A program made the position numbers and the translations under genes. From Gemmatimonadota bacterium (GTDB lineage Bacteria; Gemmatimonadota; Gemmatimonadetes; Longimicrobiales; RSA9), in the NCBI GenBank assembly GCA_016207445.1, contig JACQPS010000219.1:1-5811 (forward strand): a stretch of DNA of 5,811 nt, written 5' to 3'. Of the stretch, positions 1-5,811 are shown piece by piece. A model generated the notes under the pieces. It was not told the DNA's origin, ran no database searches, and saw nothing but the letters and a program-made list of their open reading frames with translations. The first letter of the stretch is position 1; every line of letters begins with the position of its first letter.

Positions 1-10
1 CGGCCAGGTG

Positions 11-1666
11 TCAAGGGACGACGCCGTGCCTCGGCTCCACGGGCGCCAGCCTCTCTCGCAGGCGCCGCAACGCACCATCGTCGGGGTAGTGCCGCAGCCC
101 CTCCTCGACGGCCGCAGCCGCCTCCGCCGGCCGCCCCTGCCTGGCCAACGCGTGCCCCAGCAGGACGTACTTGCGGCGGCTCACGATGCCGACCAGGGGC
201 CGGAGTGCCGCCTCCGCTTCCCCCGCACGGCCCGCCGCGAGCAGCACCTCTGCCTGGTCCAGCCGAACGAACGTCTCGTTGGGAACCAGCCCGATCGCGT
301 GCTCGAGTGAGCGGAGCGCGGGCTCGAGCGCGCCCCGGCTGGCCAGGCGTACCCCGAGCGCCCACTGCGAGCGGTACGATTCCGGGTGTTCCTCGATGAG
401 CGTATCCAGTCCGGCGTCGGACGAGCGCCACACCGGATTTCGGACCCAGGTCCGCCAGGTGCCGGCAGCGAGGGCGACCAGCAGGGCGGCGGCGCCCAGC
501 CACACGCCGGTCCGGGAGCGCGCCGCCGCATCCGCTATCGCGGCGACCAGGAGCGCCACGCCGATGGACGGCAGGTAGAGCGCGCGCTCGGCCAGCCAGA
601 CCCCGACCGGCACGAGGAGGTTCGAGACCGGAAAGATCGCGATCGCGAGCCACAGCACGGCCAGGGTGACGAGCGGCCGCTCCCGCCGCCACGCCCAGGC
701 GAGCGCGAGCGCGCCGGCCATCAGCGCGAGGCCGAACCACACGCGCACGTCCGCGGGCGAAACGGCCATGATCACGGCCGGCCCGTAGTCCGCCACCAGA
801 TCGCGCGGGAACACGAGGAGCCGCACGTACTCGGGCACGATCCGCAGCGCGGTGGCCACGCGGGTGCTCGCCGGCAGTCCGACCAGGTACGCCGCCACGT
901 CCCGGCTCGTCAGCACGCCCAGGACGGCGTAGCGCACCGCGAGGTACAGTGCGGCGACGAGGCCGAGCGCGGCGTACACGGGCCATTCCCGCCGCAATCG
1001 CACGCCCAGCGGCGCTTCCCTGTTCGGCCGCAGGAGCTCGAGCAGGAACAGCAGCGCGGGGAAGACCAGCGCATTCTCCTTCGCCCCGAGCGCGAGCGCG
1101 TACACGCAAGCGACGAGTGCCGTGCGGCGCAACGGCCCCCACGCGTACCGGAGGTATGCCAGCGCGCCCAACAGCGTGAACAAGGCGACGAGGAGCTCCC
1201 CGCGTCCCACGACGTTCGCTACCGCTTCCGTGTGCACCGGGTGCACCGCGAACACCGCCGCGCCCGCGCTCGCCGCCGGAAGCGGGGCGCCCACGCGCCG
1301 GAGCAGGAGCAGCACGAGCACCGTGACGCCGGCGTGCAGCAGCACGTTGAGCACGTGGAACGCGAGCGGGCGCCCGCCGCCGAGCGCCCAATCGATGGCG
1401 AAGCTGGTCAGGGTGACCGGGCGATAGAGCCCGCGCGCGGGGTCCCCGCTCGGCCAGTACGGACGCGTGAAGAGATCGGGGACCCCGGCGAGGTTGCGGA
1501 TGGCCTCATTGTCCTGGACGATCAGGACGTCGTCCCAGGCAAAGCCATTGGCGAGCGAGTTGGCATAGACGGCCGCGGCGAGCAGCGCGAGGGCGATCGC
1601 CCACAGGTGGGTTGTTCGAGCGCGGCGGCCAACCGCGCGGGGCGGCTCTCCCGGCCTGCCGGTCAC
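11..1666 (-). CDS. TMTC-like (DUF1736) GT-C membrane glycosyltransferase with C-terminal TPR repeats
   Basis: A 551-residue polytopic membrane protein. The order of motifs matches the TMTC family: an acidic pair in the first lumenal/periplasmic loop (FAWDD, D45-D46), YRPVTLTSF (81-89), a HVLNVLLHA segment (104-112), HPVHTEAV (142-149) followed by GRGELL (154-159), AKEN (195-198), FPVSNLLVPVG (345-355) and AERALYLPS (359-367). Hydrophobic segments run from about residue 21 to 405. Residues about 425-540 are soluble and form TPR-like helix pairs (around 432-460, 466-490 and 500-528), as expected after the membrane domain. Eukaryotic TMTC proteins are protein O-mannosyltransferases that use a lipid-linked sugar; the acceptor and sugar of bacterial members are not settled, so the substrate here is unknown. 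By homology the TPR part should lie in the periplasm. The GTG start overlaps the stop of the preceding gene (GTGA) and has no clear Shine-Dalgarno of its own, suggesting translational coupling. The TGA stop lies 10 bases inside the window, so the gene is complete. Family call firm; catalytic function inferred. Confidence 0.88.
   Translation of the reverse strand: MTGRPGEPPRAVGRRARTTHLWAIALALLAAAVYANSLANGFAWDDVLIVQDNEAIRNLAGVPDLFTRPYWPSGDPARGLYRPVTLTSFAIDWALGGGRPLAFHVLNVLLHAGVTVLVLLLLRRVGAPLPAASAGAAVFAVHPVHTEAVANVVGRGELLVALFTLLGALAYLRYAWGPLRRTALVACVYALALGAKENALVFPALLFLLELLRPNREAPLGVRLRREWPVYAALGLVAALYLAVRYAVLGVLTSRDVAAYLVGLPASTRVATALRIVPEYVRLLVFPRDLVADYGPAVIMAVSPADVRVWFGLALMAGALALAWAWRRERPLVTLAVLWLAIAIFPVSNLLVPVGVWLAERALYLPSIGVALLVAAIADAAARSRTGVWLGAAALLVALAAGTWRTWVRNPVWRSSDAGLDTLIEEHPESYRSQWALGVRLASRGALEPALRSLEHAIGLVPNETFVRLDQAEVLLAAGRAGEAEAALRPLVGIVSRRKYVLLGHALARQGRPAEAAAAVEEGLRHYPDDGALRRLRERLAPVEPRHGVVP
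1663..1666 (-). promoter_or_regulatory. GTGA start/stop overlap, translational coupling site
   Basis: On the minus strand the sequence ATGTGA holds the last Met codon and TGA stop of the LTxxQ protein and, one base out of register, the GTG start of the TMTC-like protein. The overlap is 4 bases. I see no GGAGG-like site in the 15 bases upstream, so the membrane protein is probably translated by ribosomes terminating on the upstream gene. Coupling is inferred from this layout. Confidence 0.7.
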
Positions 1667-2154
1667 ATGGTGCGCGCCGACATCCGCCGGCCGGGCGGTC
1701 CGCGCCGCCTGGACTCCATCGCCTTGCGCCGTTCCTTCAAGAGGTTCTCCGCGACTTTCTTCTGCTCGGGGTTGAGCCGCTCGAGCGCCACCCTGGTCGC
1801 CTTTTCGGTGTTGTCGCGCATCTGCTGCAGGAGTGGCCGCGCCTCGTCTCGACGCTGGCGCATGGCCTCCCGGTCCCGCTGCGGCGGGGCGGAGCCATCT
1901 TCAGCGCGGGCGGGGCGGAGTGCGCGCAGCTTCTCGAGCAACGGCTGGTTCTCTTCCTTGAGCTTGCGATCCAGCCCCTCCAGCGCCGTCTTCTGCTCCG
2001 CCGTGAACCGCAACTCTTGCGGGTGACGAAGCAGGAACTGGATCGGCCCGGCCTCGTCGGAATCGAACGAAGGGCGCCGCTCCTGGGCGTAGGTGGGCCC
2101 GGTCGCGAGGCCCAGCGTTACGGCGACGAGCGACCACGCGATGAATCGACTCAC
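1663..2154 (-). CDS. Exported LTxxQ / Spy-CpxP-like periplasmic helical protein
   Basis: A small exported protein of 163 residues. The GTG start at 2154 is chosen because a strong AAAGGAGA Shine-Dalgarno lies 7 bases upstream and the protein then opens with a good signal peptide: SR, a hydrophobic stretch (residues 4-18), and a TYA|QE cleavage site after about residue 23. A longer in-frame GTG at 2238 would add 28 Arg-rich residues ahead of this signal and is unlikely. The mature part is almost wholly helical and charged. It carries two LTxxQ-like motifs, FTAEQ (50-54) and LNPEQ (127-131), each leading a Lys/Glu-rich amphipathic helix, with a Pro/Asp-rich linker at about 81-95. This is the layout of Spy/CpxP-type periplasmic chaperones and stress sensors, which are of similar length. 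The tail (residues 143-163) is very rich in Arg. Its last codon and stop (ATGTGA) contain the GTG start of the membrane glycosyltransferase. Chaperone activity is inferred from family resemblance only; sequence identity to Spy is probably low. Confidence 0.82.
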   Translation of the reverse strand: MSRFIAWSLVAVTLGLATGPTYAQERRPSFDSDEAGPIQFLLRHPQELRFTAEQKTALEGLDRKLKEENQPLLEKLRALRPARAEDGSAPPQRDREAMRQRRDEARPLLQQMRDNTEKATRVALERLNPEQKKVAENLLKERRKAMESRRRGPPGRRMSARTM

Positions 2155-2160
2155 AGCTTC

Positions 2161-2168
2161 TCTCCTTT
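2161..2168 (-). promoter_or_regulatory. Strong Shine-Dalgarno that fixes the LTxxQ gene start
   Basis: Reads AAAGGAGA on the minus strand; 7 bases separate its AGGAG core region from the GTG at 2154. It is the best ribosome binding site in the window and decides the start in favour of 2154 over the upstream GTG at 2238. Confidence 0.8.
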
Positions 2169-2215
2169 GTACGCGACGTCCCCACCGCAGGCCTCGATGC
2201 CGGCGGCGTGGGCCC

Positions 2216-2241
2216 GTCTCTCGTAATAACAGAGACACGAG
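2216..2241 (-). repeat. Two overlapping short inverted repeats in the S9 peptidase-LTxxQ gap
   Basis: One hairpin pairs 2216-2221 with 2231-2236 (GTCTCT/AGAGAC, 6 bp, 9-base loop). A second pairs 2220-2224 with 2237-2241 (CTCGT/ACGAG, 5 bp, 12-base loop). They share bases and so exclude each other. Neither is followed by a T-run on either strand, so this is not a standard rho-independent terminator. It sits about 60-85 bases upstream of the LTxxQ start, and could be an operator, an mRNA leader element or chance. It lies in the only AT-rich patch of this gap (TTATTA). Confidence 0.35.
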
Positions 2242-2265
2242 CCTGCCGCTTCGTTAAGGGGTCAG

Positions 2266-4326
2266 CTACTCGCCGCTCACCGTCGGCTTCAGGTACTGCC
2301 CCAGCCACTCGTGAACCGTGTCCCACCACACGAAGGCGTTGTGCGGCTTGAGCACCCAGTGCCCCTCGTCCGGGAAGTAAAGCAGGCGCGCGGGCACGCC
2401 CTTTCGCCGCAACGCGGTGAACGCCGCGAGCCCCTGCTCGAGCGGGACGCGGTAGTCCAGGCCGCCGTGCACCACGAGCATGGGCGTGCGGAAGTTCTCC
2501 ACGTGCCGGGCGGGGTTCCACTGCTCGTACAGCTCGGGGTTGGTCCACGGCATCCCCTTGAACTCCCATTCCACGAACCAGAGCTCTTCGGTCGCGCCGT
2601 ACATGCTGCGCGTGTCGTACACGCCGTCGTGGTTCACGAGCGCCTTGAACCGGTCCGTGTGCCCCTCGATCCAGTTGATCATGTAGCCGCCGTAAGAGGC
2701 ACCCGCGGCCGCCACACGGTTGGCGTCGAGAAACGGATAGGTGGCGAGGGCGTGGTCCAGGCCCTCCATCAGATCCTCGTAGACCTTGCCGCCCCAGTCG
2801 CCCGAGATCTCATCCGTCAAAAGCTGGCCGTAGCCCGTGCTGCCGCGCGGGTTCACCAGCACGGCCACGTACCCCGGCGCCGCGAACAGGTTGGCGTTCC
2901 AGCGGTAGTGCCACGAATCGGCCCATACGCTCTGCGGGCCGCCGTGGATCAGGAAGACGGCCGGGTATTTGCGCGAGGCGTCGAAATTCGGCGGCTTCAC
3001 CAGAAATGCCTGCACGCGCGTGCCGCCCGCGCCCTCGAACCAGAACGGTTCGGCCGGCTGGAGCGCCAGCTCCACGAGCAGCGCGTCGTTCGTGCGCGTG
3101 AGCTGCCGCAGCACCTTGCCGCTCCCGTCCAGCGCGAACAGCTCGGCCGGCATCTGCACGGACTGTCGAGCGACGACGAGCGTGCGGCCGTCAGCGGACA
3201 TGTCCACCGCGCCGTCGTAGGTGCCGCGCGTGAGGTGTGCCGCCGGCCCGCCGGACACCGGCACGCGATACACGCTGTGATACAGCTCATCCTGCGCGAG
3301 GAAGTAGAGGTTCTTGGAGTCCGCGGACCAGACGAAGGCCTCGACGGAGCGGTCCAGCCCGCGCGGGACCTCGCGGTGCTGCCCGGTGCGCCGATCGTAG
3401 ACCATGAGCCGACTCCGGTCCGCCTCGAAGCCCGCGCGCTCCATGGACAGGTAGGCGAGGTAGCGGCCGTCCGGAGAGTAGGCGGGGGCGACGTCGTTCC
3501 CGTCATTTTGCGTGAGTAGCCGCCGCTCGCTGCCATCCACCGAGATGAGCCAGATGTCGTTGCCCGTGCCGACGGCCGTCGGTACGTCGGTATTGCGCAC
3601 GAACGCGAGCTCCTCGCCCTCGGGGCTGAGGTCGTAGTCCTGGAAGCTGCCGAGTCCGATCGGCGGTGTGTCGTAGGGGCCCGGCGTCAGGTCGCGTGTC
3701 TCCCGACTGGCGACGTCCAGCAGGAAGACGTGGCTCCGCTTCCCGTCCTCCCACTCGTCCCAGTGGCGGACCATGAGCTCGTCGTACACGCGGCCGCTCG
3801 ACTTGCCCTCGCCGAGCCGCTTCAGCCGCTGCGCCTGCGCATCGCGCTCCGGCCAGACCGTGCTCGTGAACAGGATCTTCTTGCCGTCCGCCGACCAGAC
3901 CAGTGGCCCGCTCACGCCGTCGGCCAGCTTGGTGAGCGCCCTGGCTTCGCCCCCCGCGAGCGGCAGCAGGTAGATCTGCGGGCCGCTGCCGTCGCGCGCG
4001 GAGACGAAGGCGAGCCAGCGACCGTCCGGCGACCATGCCGGCGCGCTGTTCGAGCCGGCCGAGGCCGTGAGCGCGACCGCTTCCCCGCCGGCGGTCGGCA
4101 CGACCCAGATATCGCTCTGACTCTTCCCCGTCTCCAGGTCGTAGCGCGTCACGGTATAGGCGACGCGGCTGCCGTCGGGGCTCAGCGTGGGGGCGGCCAC
4201 GCGGCCGAGCGACCAGAGGTCGCGCGCCGTCATGGGGCGCCGGGTCTGCGCGGGCGCGACGGTGGCGAGCGCGAGCAGGACGAGCCCGCTGAGAAGGCGC
4301 ACTGGTTTGCGGCCGATTCTGTGCAT
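2266..4326 (-). CDS. Exported S9 family serine peptidase, DPP5 (S9C) type
   Basis: A 686-residue peptidase that should cleave short peptides outside the cytoplasm. Residues 1-26 form a signal peptide (basic HRIGRKPVR, hydrophobic 11-24, APA|QT cleavage). Residues about 30-420 form a beta-propeller with seven PD40-type strands of the SPDGxxLAF pattern, at about 47-57, 97-107, 143-153, 232-242, 282-292, 332-342 and 375-385. The alpha/beta hydrolase domain follows: HGGPQ oxyanion-hole motif at 461-465, nucleophile Ser544 in GASYGGYM, Asp624 in HGGLDYR, and His656 in DEGHWVLKP. The catalytic set is intact and in the family order. The stretch NHDGVYDTRSMYGATEELWF and the PDEGHWVLKPHNA region resemble DPP5 of Porphyromonas, which releases dipeptides, so that subtype is preferred; an acylaminoacyl-peptidase-like role remains possible. 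The ATG start at 4326 is chosen for the signal peptide and a GGAAGGA site upstream; the frame stays open for another 332 codons upstream only because it runs through the KAS III gene. Lies 74 bases after that gene. Probably nutritional peptide uptake. Confidence 0.93.
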   Translation of the reverse strand: MHRIGRKPVRLLSGLVLLALATVAPAQTRRPMTARDLWSLGRVAAPTLSPDGSRVAYTVTRYDLETGKSQSDIWVVPTAGGEAVALTASAGSNSAPAWSPDGRWLAFVSARDGSGPQIYLLPLAGGEARALTKLADGVSGPLVWSADGKKILFTSTVWPERDAQAQRLKRLGEGKSSGRVYDELMVRHWDEWEDGKRSHVFLLDVASRETRDLTPGPYDTPPIGLGSFQDYDLSPEGEELAFVRNTDVPTAVGTGNDIWLISVDGSERRLLTQNDGNDVAPAYSPDGRYLAYLSMERAGFEADRSRLMVYDRRTGQHREVPRGLDRSVEAFVWSADSKNLYFLAQDELYHSVYRVPVSGGPAAHLTRGTYDGAVDMSADGRTLVVARQSVQMPAELFALDGSGKVLRQLTRTNDALLVELALQPAEPFWFEGAGGTRVQAFLVKPPNFDASRKYPAVFLIHGGPQSVWADSWHYRWNANLFAAPGYVAVLVNPRGSTGYGQLLTDEISGDWGGKVYEDLMEGLDHALATYPFLDANRVAAAGASYGGYMINWIEGHTDRFKALVNHDGVYDTRSMYGATEELWFVEWEFKGMPWTNPELYEQWNPARHVENFRTPMLVVHGGLDYRVPLEQGLAAFTALRRKGVPARLLYFPDEGHWVLKPHNAFVWWDTVHEWLGQYLKPTVSGE

Positions 4327-4337
4327 GAGCGGATCGA

Positions 4338-4344
4338 TCCTTCC
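4338..4344 (-). promoter_or_regulatory. Ribosome binding site of the S9 peptidase
   Basis: Reads GGAAGGA on the minus strand, with 11 bases between it and the ATG at 4326. The spacing is somewhat long, but this is the only purine-rich site near the start, and it supports the ATG that gives a signal peptide. Confidence 0.55.
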
Positions 4345-4400
4345 GGGAAGTAGATACCCGCGGCAAGATAAGCGCCGGCCACCGCGTACGCACGGCACGC

Positions 4401-5399
4401 TCACCAGCGCACCACGGCGCTTCCCCACGTGAAGCCGCTGCCGAACGCGGTGAGGACCAGCAGGTCGCCGCGCTTCAGGCGGCCGCTGGCCACGCACTCG
4501 TCGATGGCGATCGGGATCGTGGCCGCGGTCGTGTTGCCGTACCGGTCGATGTTGTTGTAGACCTGGTCGTCGCGCAGGCCGAGCTGACGCTGGACCATCT
4601 CGTTGATGCGCAGATTCGCCTGATGCGCGATGAGCAGGTTCACGTCGGCGGGGGCGAGGCCGTTCGCGGCGAGCGCGGTGCGCACGCTCTCCAGCATGGC
4701 CGCCACCGCGCTCTTGAAGACTTCGCGGCCCTGCATCTTCGGGTAGTGACGGCCGGCATCCAGGTCCTCGTGGGAGATGCGGGGGAAGCGCGCCGAGGCG
4801 TCGCTCTCGCACCAGAGCAGCTCGGCGTGACGGCCGTCGGCGAAGAGATGGGTCGAGAGCACGCCTCGGCCCGGATCGTCGGTCGCGCCCAGGATGGCGA
4901 CGCCGGCGCCGTCGCCGAACAAGACCCCCAGATCTCGCCCGGCGGGGCCGAAATCGATCCCGGTCGAGTGCACTTCGCTGCCGACCAGCAGGACGCGCCG
5001 GTACTGCCCGCTCCGGATCCATGCGTCCGCTACCGAGAGGCCGTACAGGAAGCCCGTGCACTGGTTGCGCACGTCGAGCGCCGGAATGCCCGGCACCCCC
5101 AGCTTGCGCTGGAGGAAAACGCCGCCGCCCGGAAAGAAGTAATCGGGGCTCAGGGTCGCGTAGACGATGCAGTCGAGGTCGGACGGCTGTATCCCGCCAC
5201 GCTCGAGCGCGATTCTCGTGGCCTCGAGCGCGAGGTCGGAGCCCGCCTGCTCGCCCGGGCGCACCCAGCGTCGCTCCCGGATCCCGGTCCGCTCCCGGAT
5301 CCATTCGTCCGAGGTCTGCCACCAGCGCGTGAGCTCGTCGTTCGTGACCACGCGGTCGGGGACGTAGAAGCCGGTACTGAGGAACACGGTGCGGGGCAT
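4401..5399 (-). CDS. fabH: Beta-ketoacyl-ACP synthase III (KAS III, FabH family)
   Basis: A complete 332-residue cytoplasmic thiolase-fold enzyme. FabH-type enzymes condense an acyl-CoA with malonyl-ACP to start fatty-acid synthesis. The triad is visible: Cys114 in NQCTGF, His259 in IAHQAN and Asn289 in RYGNTTAA. Other family marks are WIRERTGIRERR (33-44), FGDGAGVAIL (161-170), GVLSTHL (179-185), GREVFKSAV (224-232) and the C-terminal FGSGFTWGSAVVRW. It is about 15 residues longer than the E. coli enzyme (317 residues, recalled), most of it in a charged insert at about 198-222 between the GVLSTHL and GREVFK motifs. The Cys motif reads RNQCTGF where housekeeping FabH usually has an Ala-Cys-(Ala/Ser)-Gly-Phe form. 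It is not beside fabD, fabG, acpP or plsX in this window. It may therefore be an accessory KAS III for a special starter or secondary lipid rather than the housekeeping copy; the symbol marks the family. The ATG start has GGAGG 5 bases upstream. It lies 61 bases after the phosphodiesterase gene. Confidence 0.92.
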   Translation of the reverse strand: MPRTVFLSTGFYVPDRVVTNDELTRWWQTSDEWIRERTGIRERRWVRPGEQAGSDLALEATRIALERGGIQPSDLDCIVYATLSPDYFFPGGGVFLQRKLGVPGIPALDVRNQCTGFLYGLSVADAWIRSGQYRRVLLVGSEVHSTGIDFGPAGRDLGVLFGDGAGVAILGATDDPGRGVLSTHLFADGRHAELLWCESDASARFPRISHEDLDAGRHYPKMQGREVFKSAVAAMLESVRTALAANGLAPADVNLLIAHQANLRINEMVQRQLGLRDDQVYNNIDRYGNTTAATIPIAIDECVASGRLKRGDLLVLTAFGSGFTWGSAVVRW

Positions 5400-5404
5400 C
5401 GTCG

Positions 5405-5409
5405 CCTCC
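5405..5409 (-). promoter_or_regulatory. Ribosome binding site of the KAS III gene
   Basis: Reads GGAGG on the minus strand, 5 bases before the ATG at 5399. It supports this start, which also gives the N-terminal strand (residues 4-10) expected of the family. Confidence 0.7.
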
Positions 5410-5460
5410 GTGGGATGGGCCGGTTACGCCGTTCTGGGGCGCGTTCCGGGACAGTTGCGG

Positions 5461-5811
5461 TCAGCGCGCGCGCCGGCTCCGCCGTGGGGGCGGCGGGAAA
5501 GCGCGCAGGATCTCTTCCACCGCGTCGGTCGTGATGCGCGTGACGCCCAGCTGCGCCAGCTTGCGGGCGGCCCCGGCACCGTTCACCGTGTAGGCACCGA
5601 TCTCGACGCCCTCGCGCCGCGCGGCCAGCACCGACGCGGGGCTGCGCAGCAGGATGCGGTAATCGCAGCCGACTTCGGCGTTCCCTTCCGCGGCCGCGCG
5701 CAGCACGGCTTCGCCGAGCCGCTCCGCGCGCTCCACCAGGTAGCCGATCGGCATGGCGGGCGCGATCTCGCGCAGCCAGGCCAGCGCCTTCCAATCGAAC
5801 GAGACGACGAC
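5461..5811 (-). CDS. Glycerophosphodiester phosphodiesterase, C-terminal part (N-terminus beyond window)
   Basis: The last 116 residues of a gene that enters from the right edge; the frame is open to base 5811, with residues VVVSFDWKALAWLREIAP before the first Met, so a start at 5754 would be wrong. The segment matches the C-terminal half of the GDPD TIM barrel: the SF strand motif (VVVSFDW), a MPIGYL strand, the IGAYTVN strand (position usually written WTVN in this family; Tyr replaces Trp) and GVTRITTDAVEEI, the closing strand with the conserved TD. These enzymes hydrolyse glycerophosphodiesters from phospholipid turnover to glycerol-3-phosphate and an alcohol, using a metal. The main catalytic residues (the N-terminal HRG and E-D motifs) lie outside the window, so activity cannot be judged. 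The tail PPPPRRSRRAR is Pro/Arg-rich and lies past the barrel. No signal peptide can be assessed. It heads the visible same-strand gene run. Family call is firm for a partial gene; the UgpQ-like cytoplasmic versus GlpQ-like periplasmic type cannot be told. Confidence 0.85.
   Translation of the reverse strand, partial: VVVSFDWKALAWLREIAPAMPIGYLVERAERLGEAVLRAAAEGNAEVGCDYRILLRSPASVLAARREGVEIGAYTVNGAGAARKLAQLGVTRITTDAVEEILRAFPPPPRRSRRAR

Noticed and set aside
386..2026. Long plus-strand open frame of 546 codons opposite the TMTC-like and LTxxQ genes.
   Set aside because: Its translation is rich in Arg, Gln, His and Glu with no recognisable domain, and it spans two well-supported minus-strand genes. 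It is an antisense shadow.
2155..2238. N-terminal extension of the LTxxQ protein from a GTG at 2238.
   Set aside because: It would place an Arg-rich stretch before a clear signal peptide and would ignore the strong ribosome site at 2161-2168.
2311..3519. Plus-strand open frame of 402 codons opposite the S9 peptidase.
   Set aside because: Composition is Arg/His/Val-rich with no motif; the minus strand carries the intact catalytic domain here.
4327..4400. Possible promoter with a TATCTA -10 like element before the S9 peptidase.
   Set aside because: At 17 bases upstream there is only GC-rich sequence with no resemblance to TTGACA, so there is no support beyond one weak hexamer.
5272..5302. A 13-base direct repeat (CGCTCCCGGATCC on the plus strand at 5272-5284 and 5290-5302).
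   Set aside because: It encodes the two IRER steps of the conserved WIRERTGIRERR motif of KAS III, six codons apart with the same codons. The protein family explains it.
4327..5322. The S9 peptidase frame stays open for 332 more codons upstream, suggesting a giant 1018-residue protein.
   Set aside because: This stretch runs antiregister through the complete KAS III gene, is Arg/Pro/Gly-rich and low in complexity, and ends at a proper signal peptide with a ribosome site at 4326. It is a GC-rich frame artefact.

Overview
The window is GC-rich (clearly well above 60%, judged by eye, not counted) and looks like ordinary bacterial chromosome. It holds five genes, all on the minus strand, tightly packed. 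There are no RNA genes, insertion sequences, CRISPR arrays or phage genes that I can see. An exported DPP5-type S9 peptidase, a Spy-like LTxxQ protein, a TMTC-like membrane glycosyltransferase and a second-type KAS III in high-GC DNA suggest a diderm such as a Gemmatimonadota or Acidobacteriota member. That assignment is inference from gene style, not proof.

Layout in transcription order (right to left). 5811-5461: the C-terminal part of a glycerophosphodiester phosphodiesterase, cut by the window edge. 5399-4401: a complete beta-ketoacyl-ACP synthase III (FabH type) with its Cys-His-Asn triad. 4326-2266: a complete exported S9 serine peptidase, with a seven-repeat beta-propeller followed by an alpha/beta hydrolase domain, closest in style to dipeptidyl-peptidase 5. 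2154-1663: a small exported helical protein of the LTxxQ/Spy-CpxP type. 1666-11: a polytopic membrane protein of the TMTC (DUF1736) GT-C glycosyltransferase family with C-terminal TPR-like repeats.

The gaps between genes are 61, 74 and 111 bases, then a 4-base overlap (GTGA) between the last two genes. I see no convincing rho-independent terminator or sigma-70 promoter in any gap. The genes could be one transcript, but only the last pair shows direct evidence of coupling. The 111-base gap is the longest and holds a small pair of competing inverted repeats, so it is the most likely place for a separate promoter or RNA element. No stretch over 300 bases lacks a gene.

How the products may fit together is inference. 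The first two touch lipid metabolism (glycerophosphodiester breakdown and fatty-acid initiation). The other three act in or across the envelope (periplasmic peptide digestion, periplasmic chaperone or stress protein, membrane glycosyl transfer). The most interesting point is the coupling of a TMTC-like glycosyltransferase to a small periplasmic LTxxQ protein. I found no strong sign of a wholly new system.
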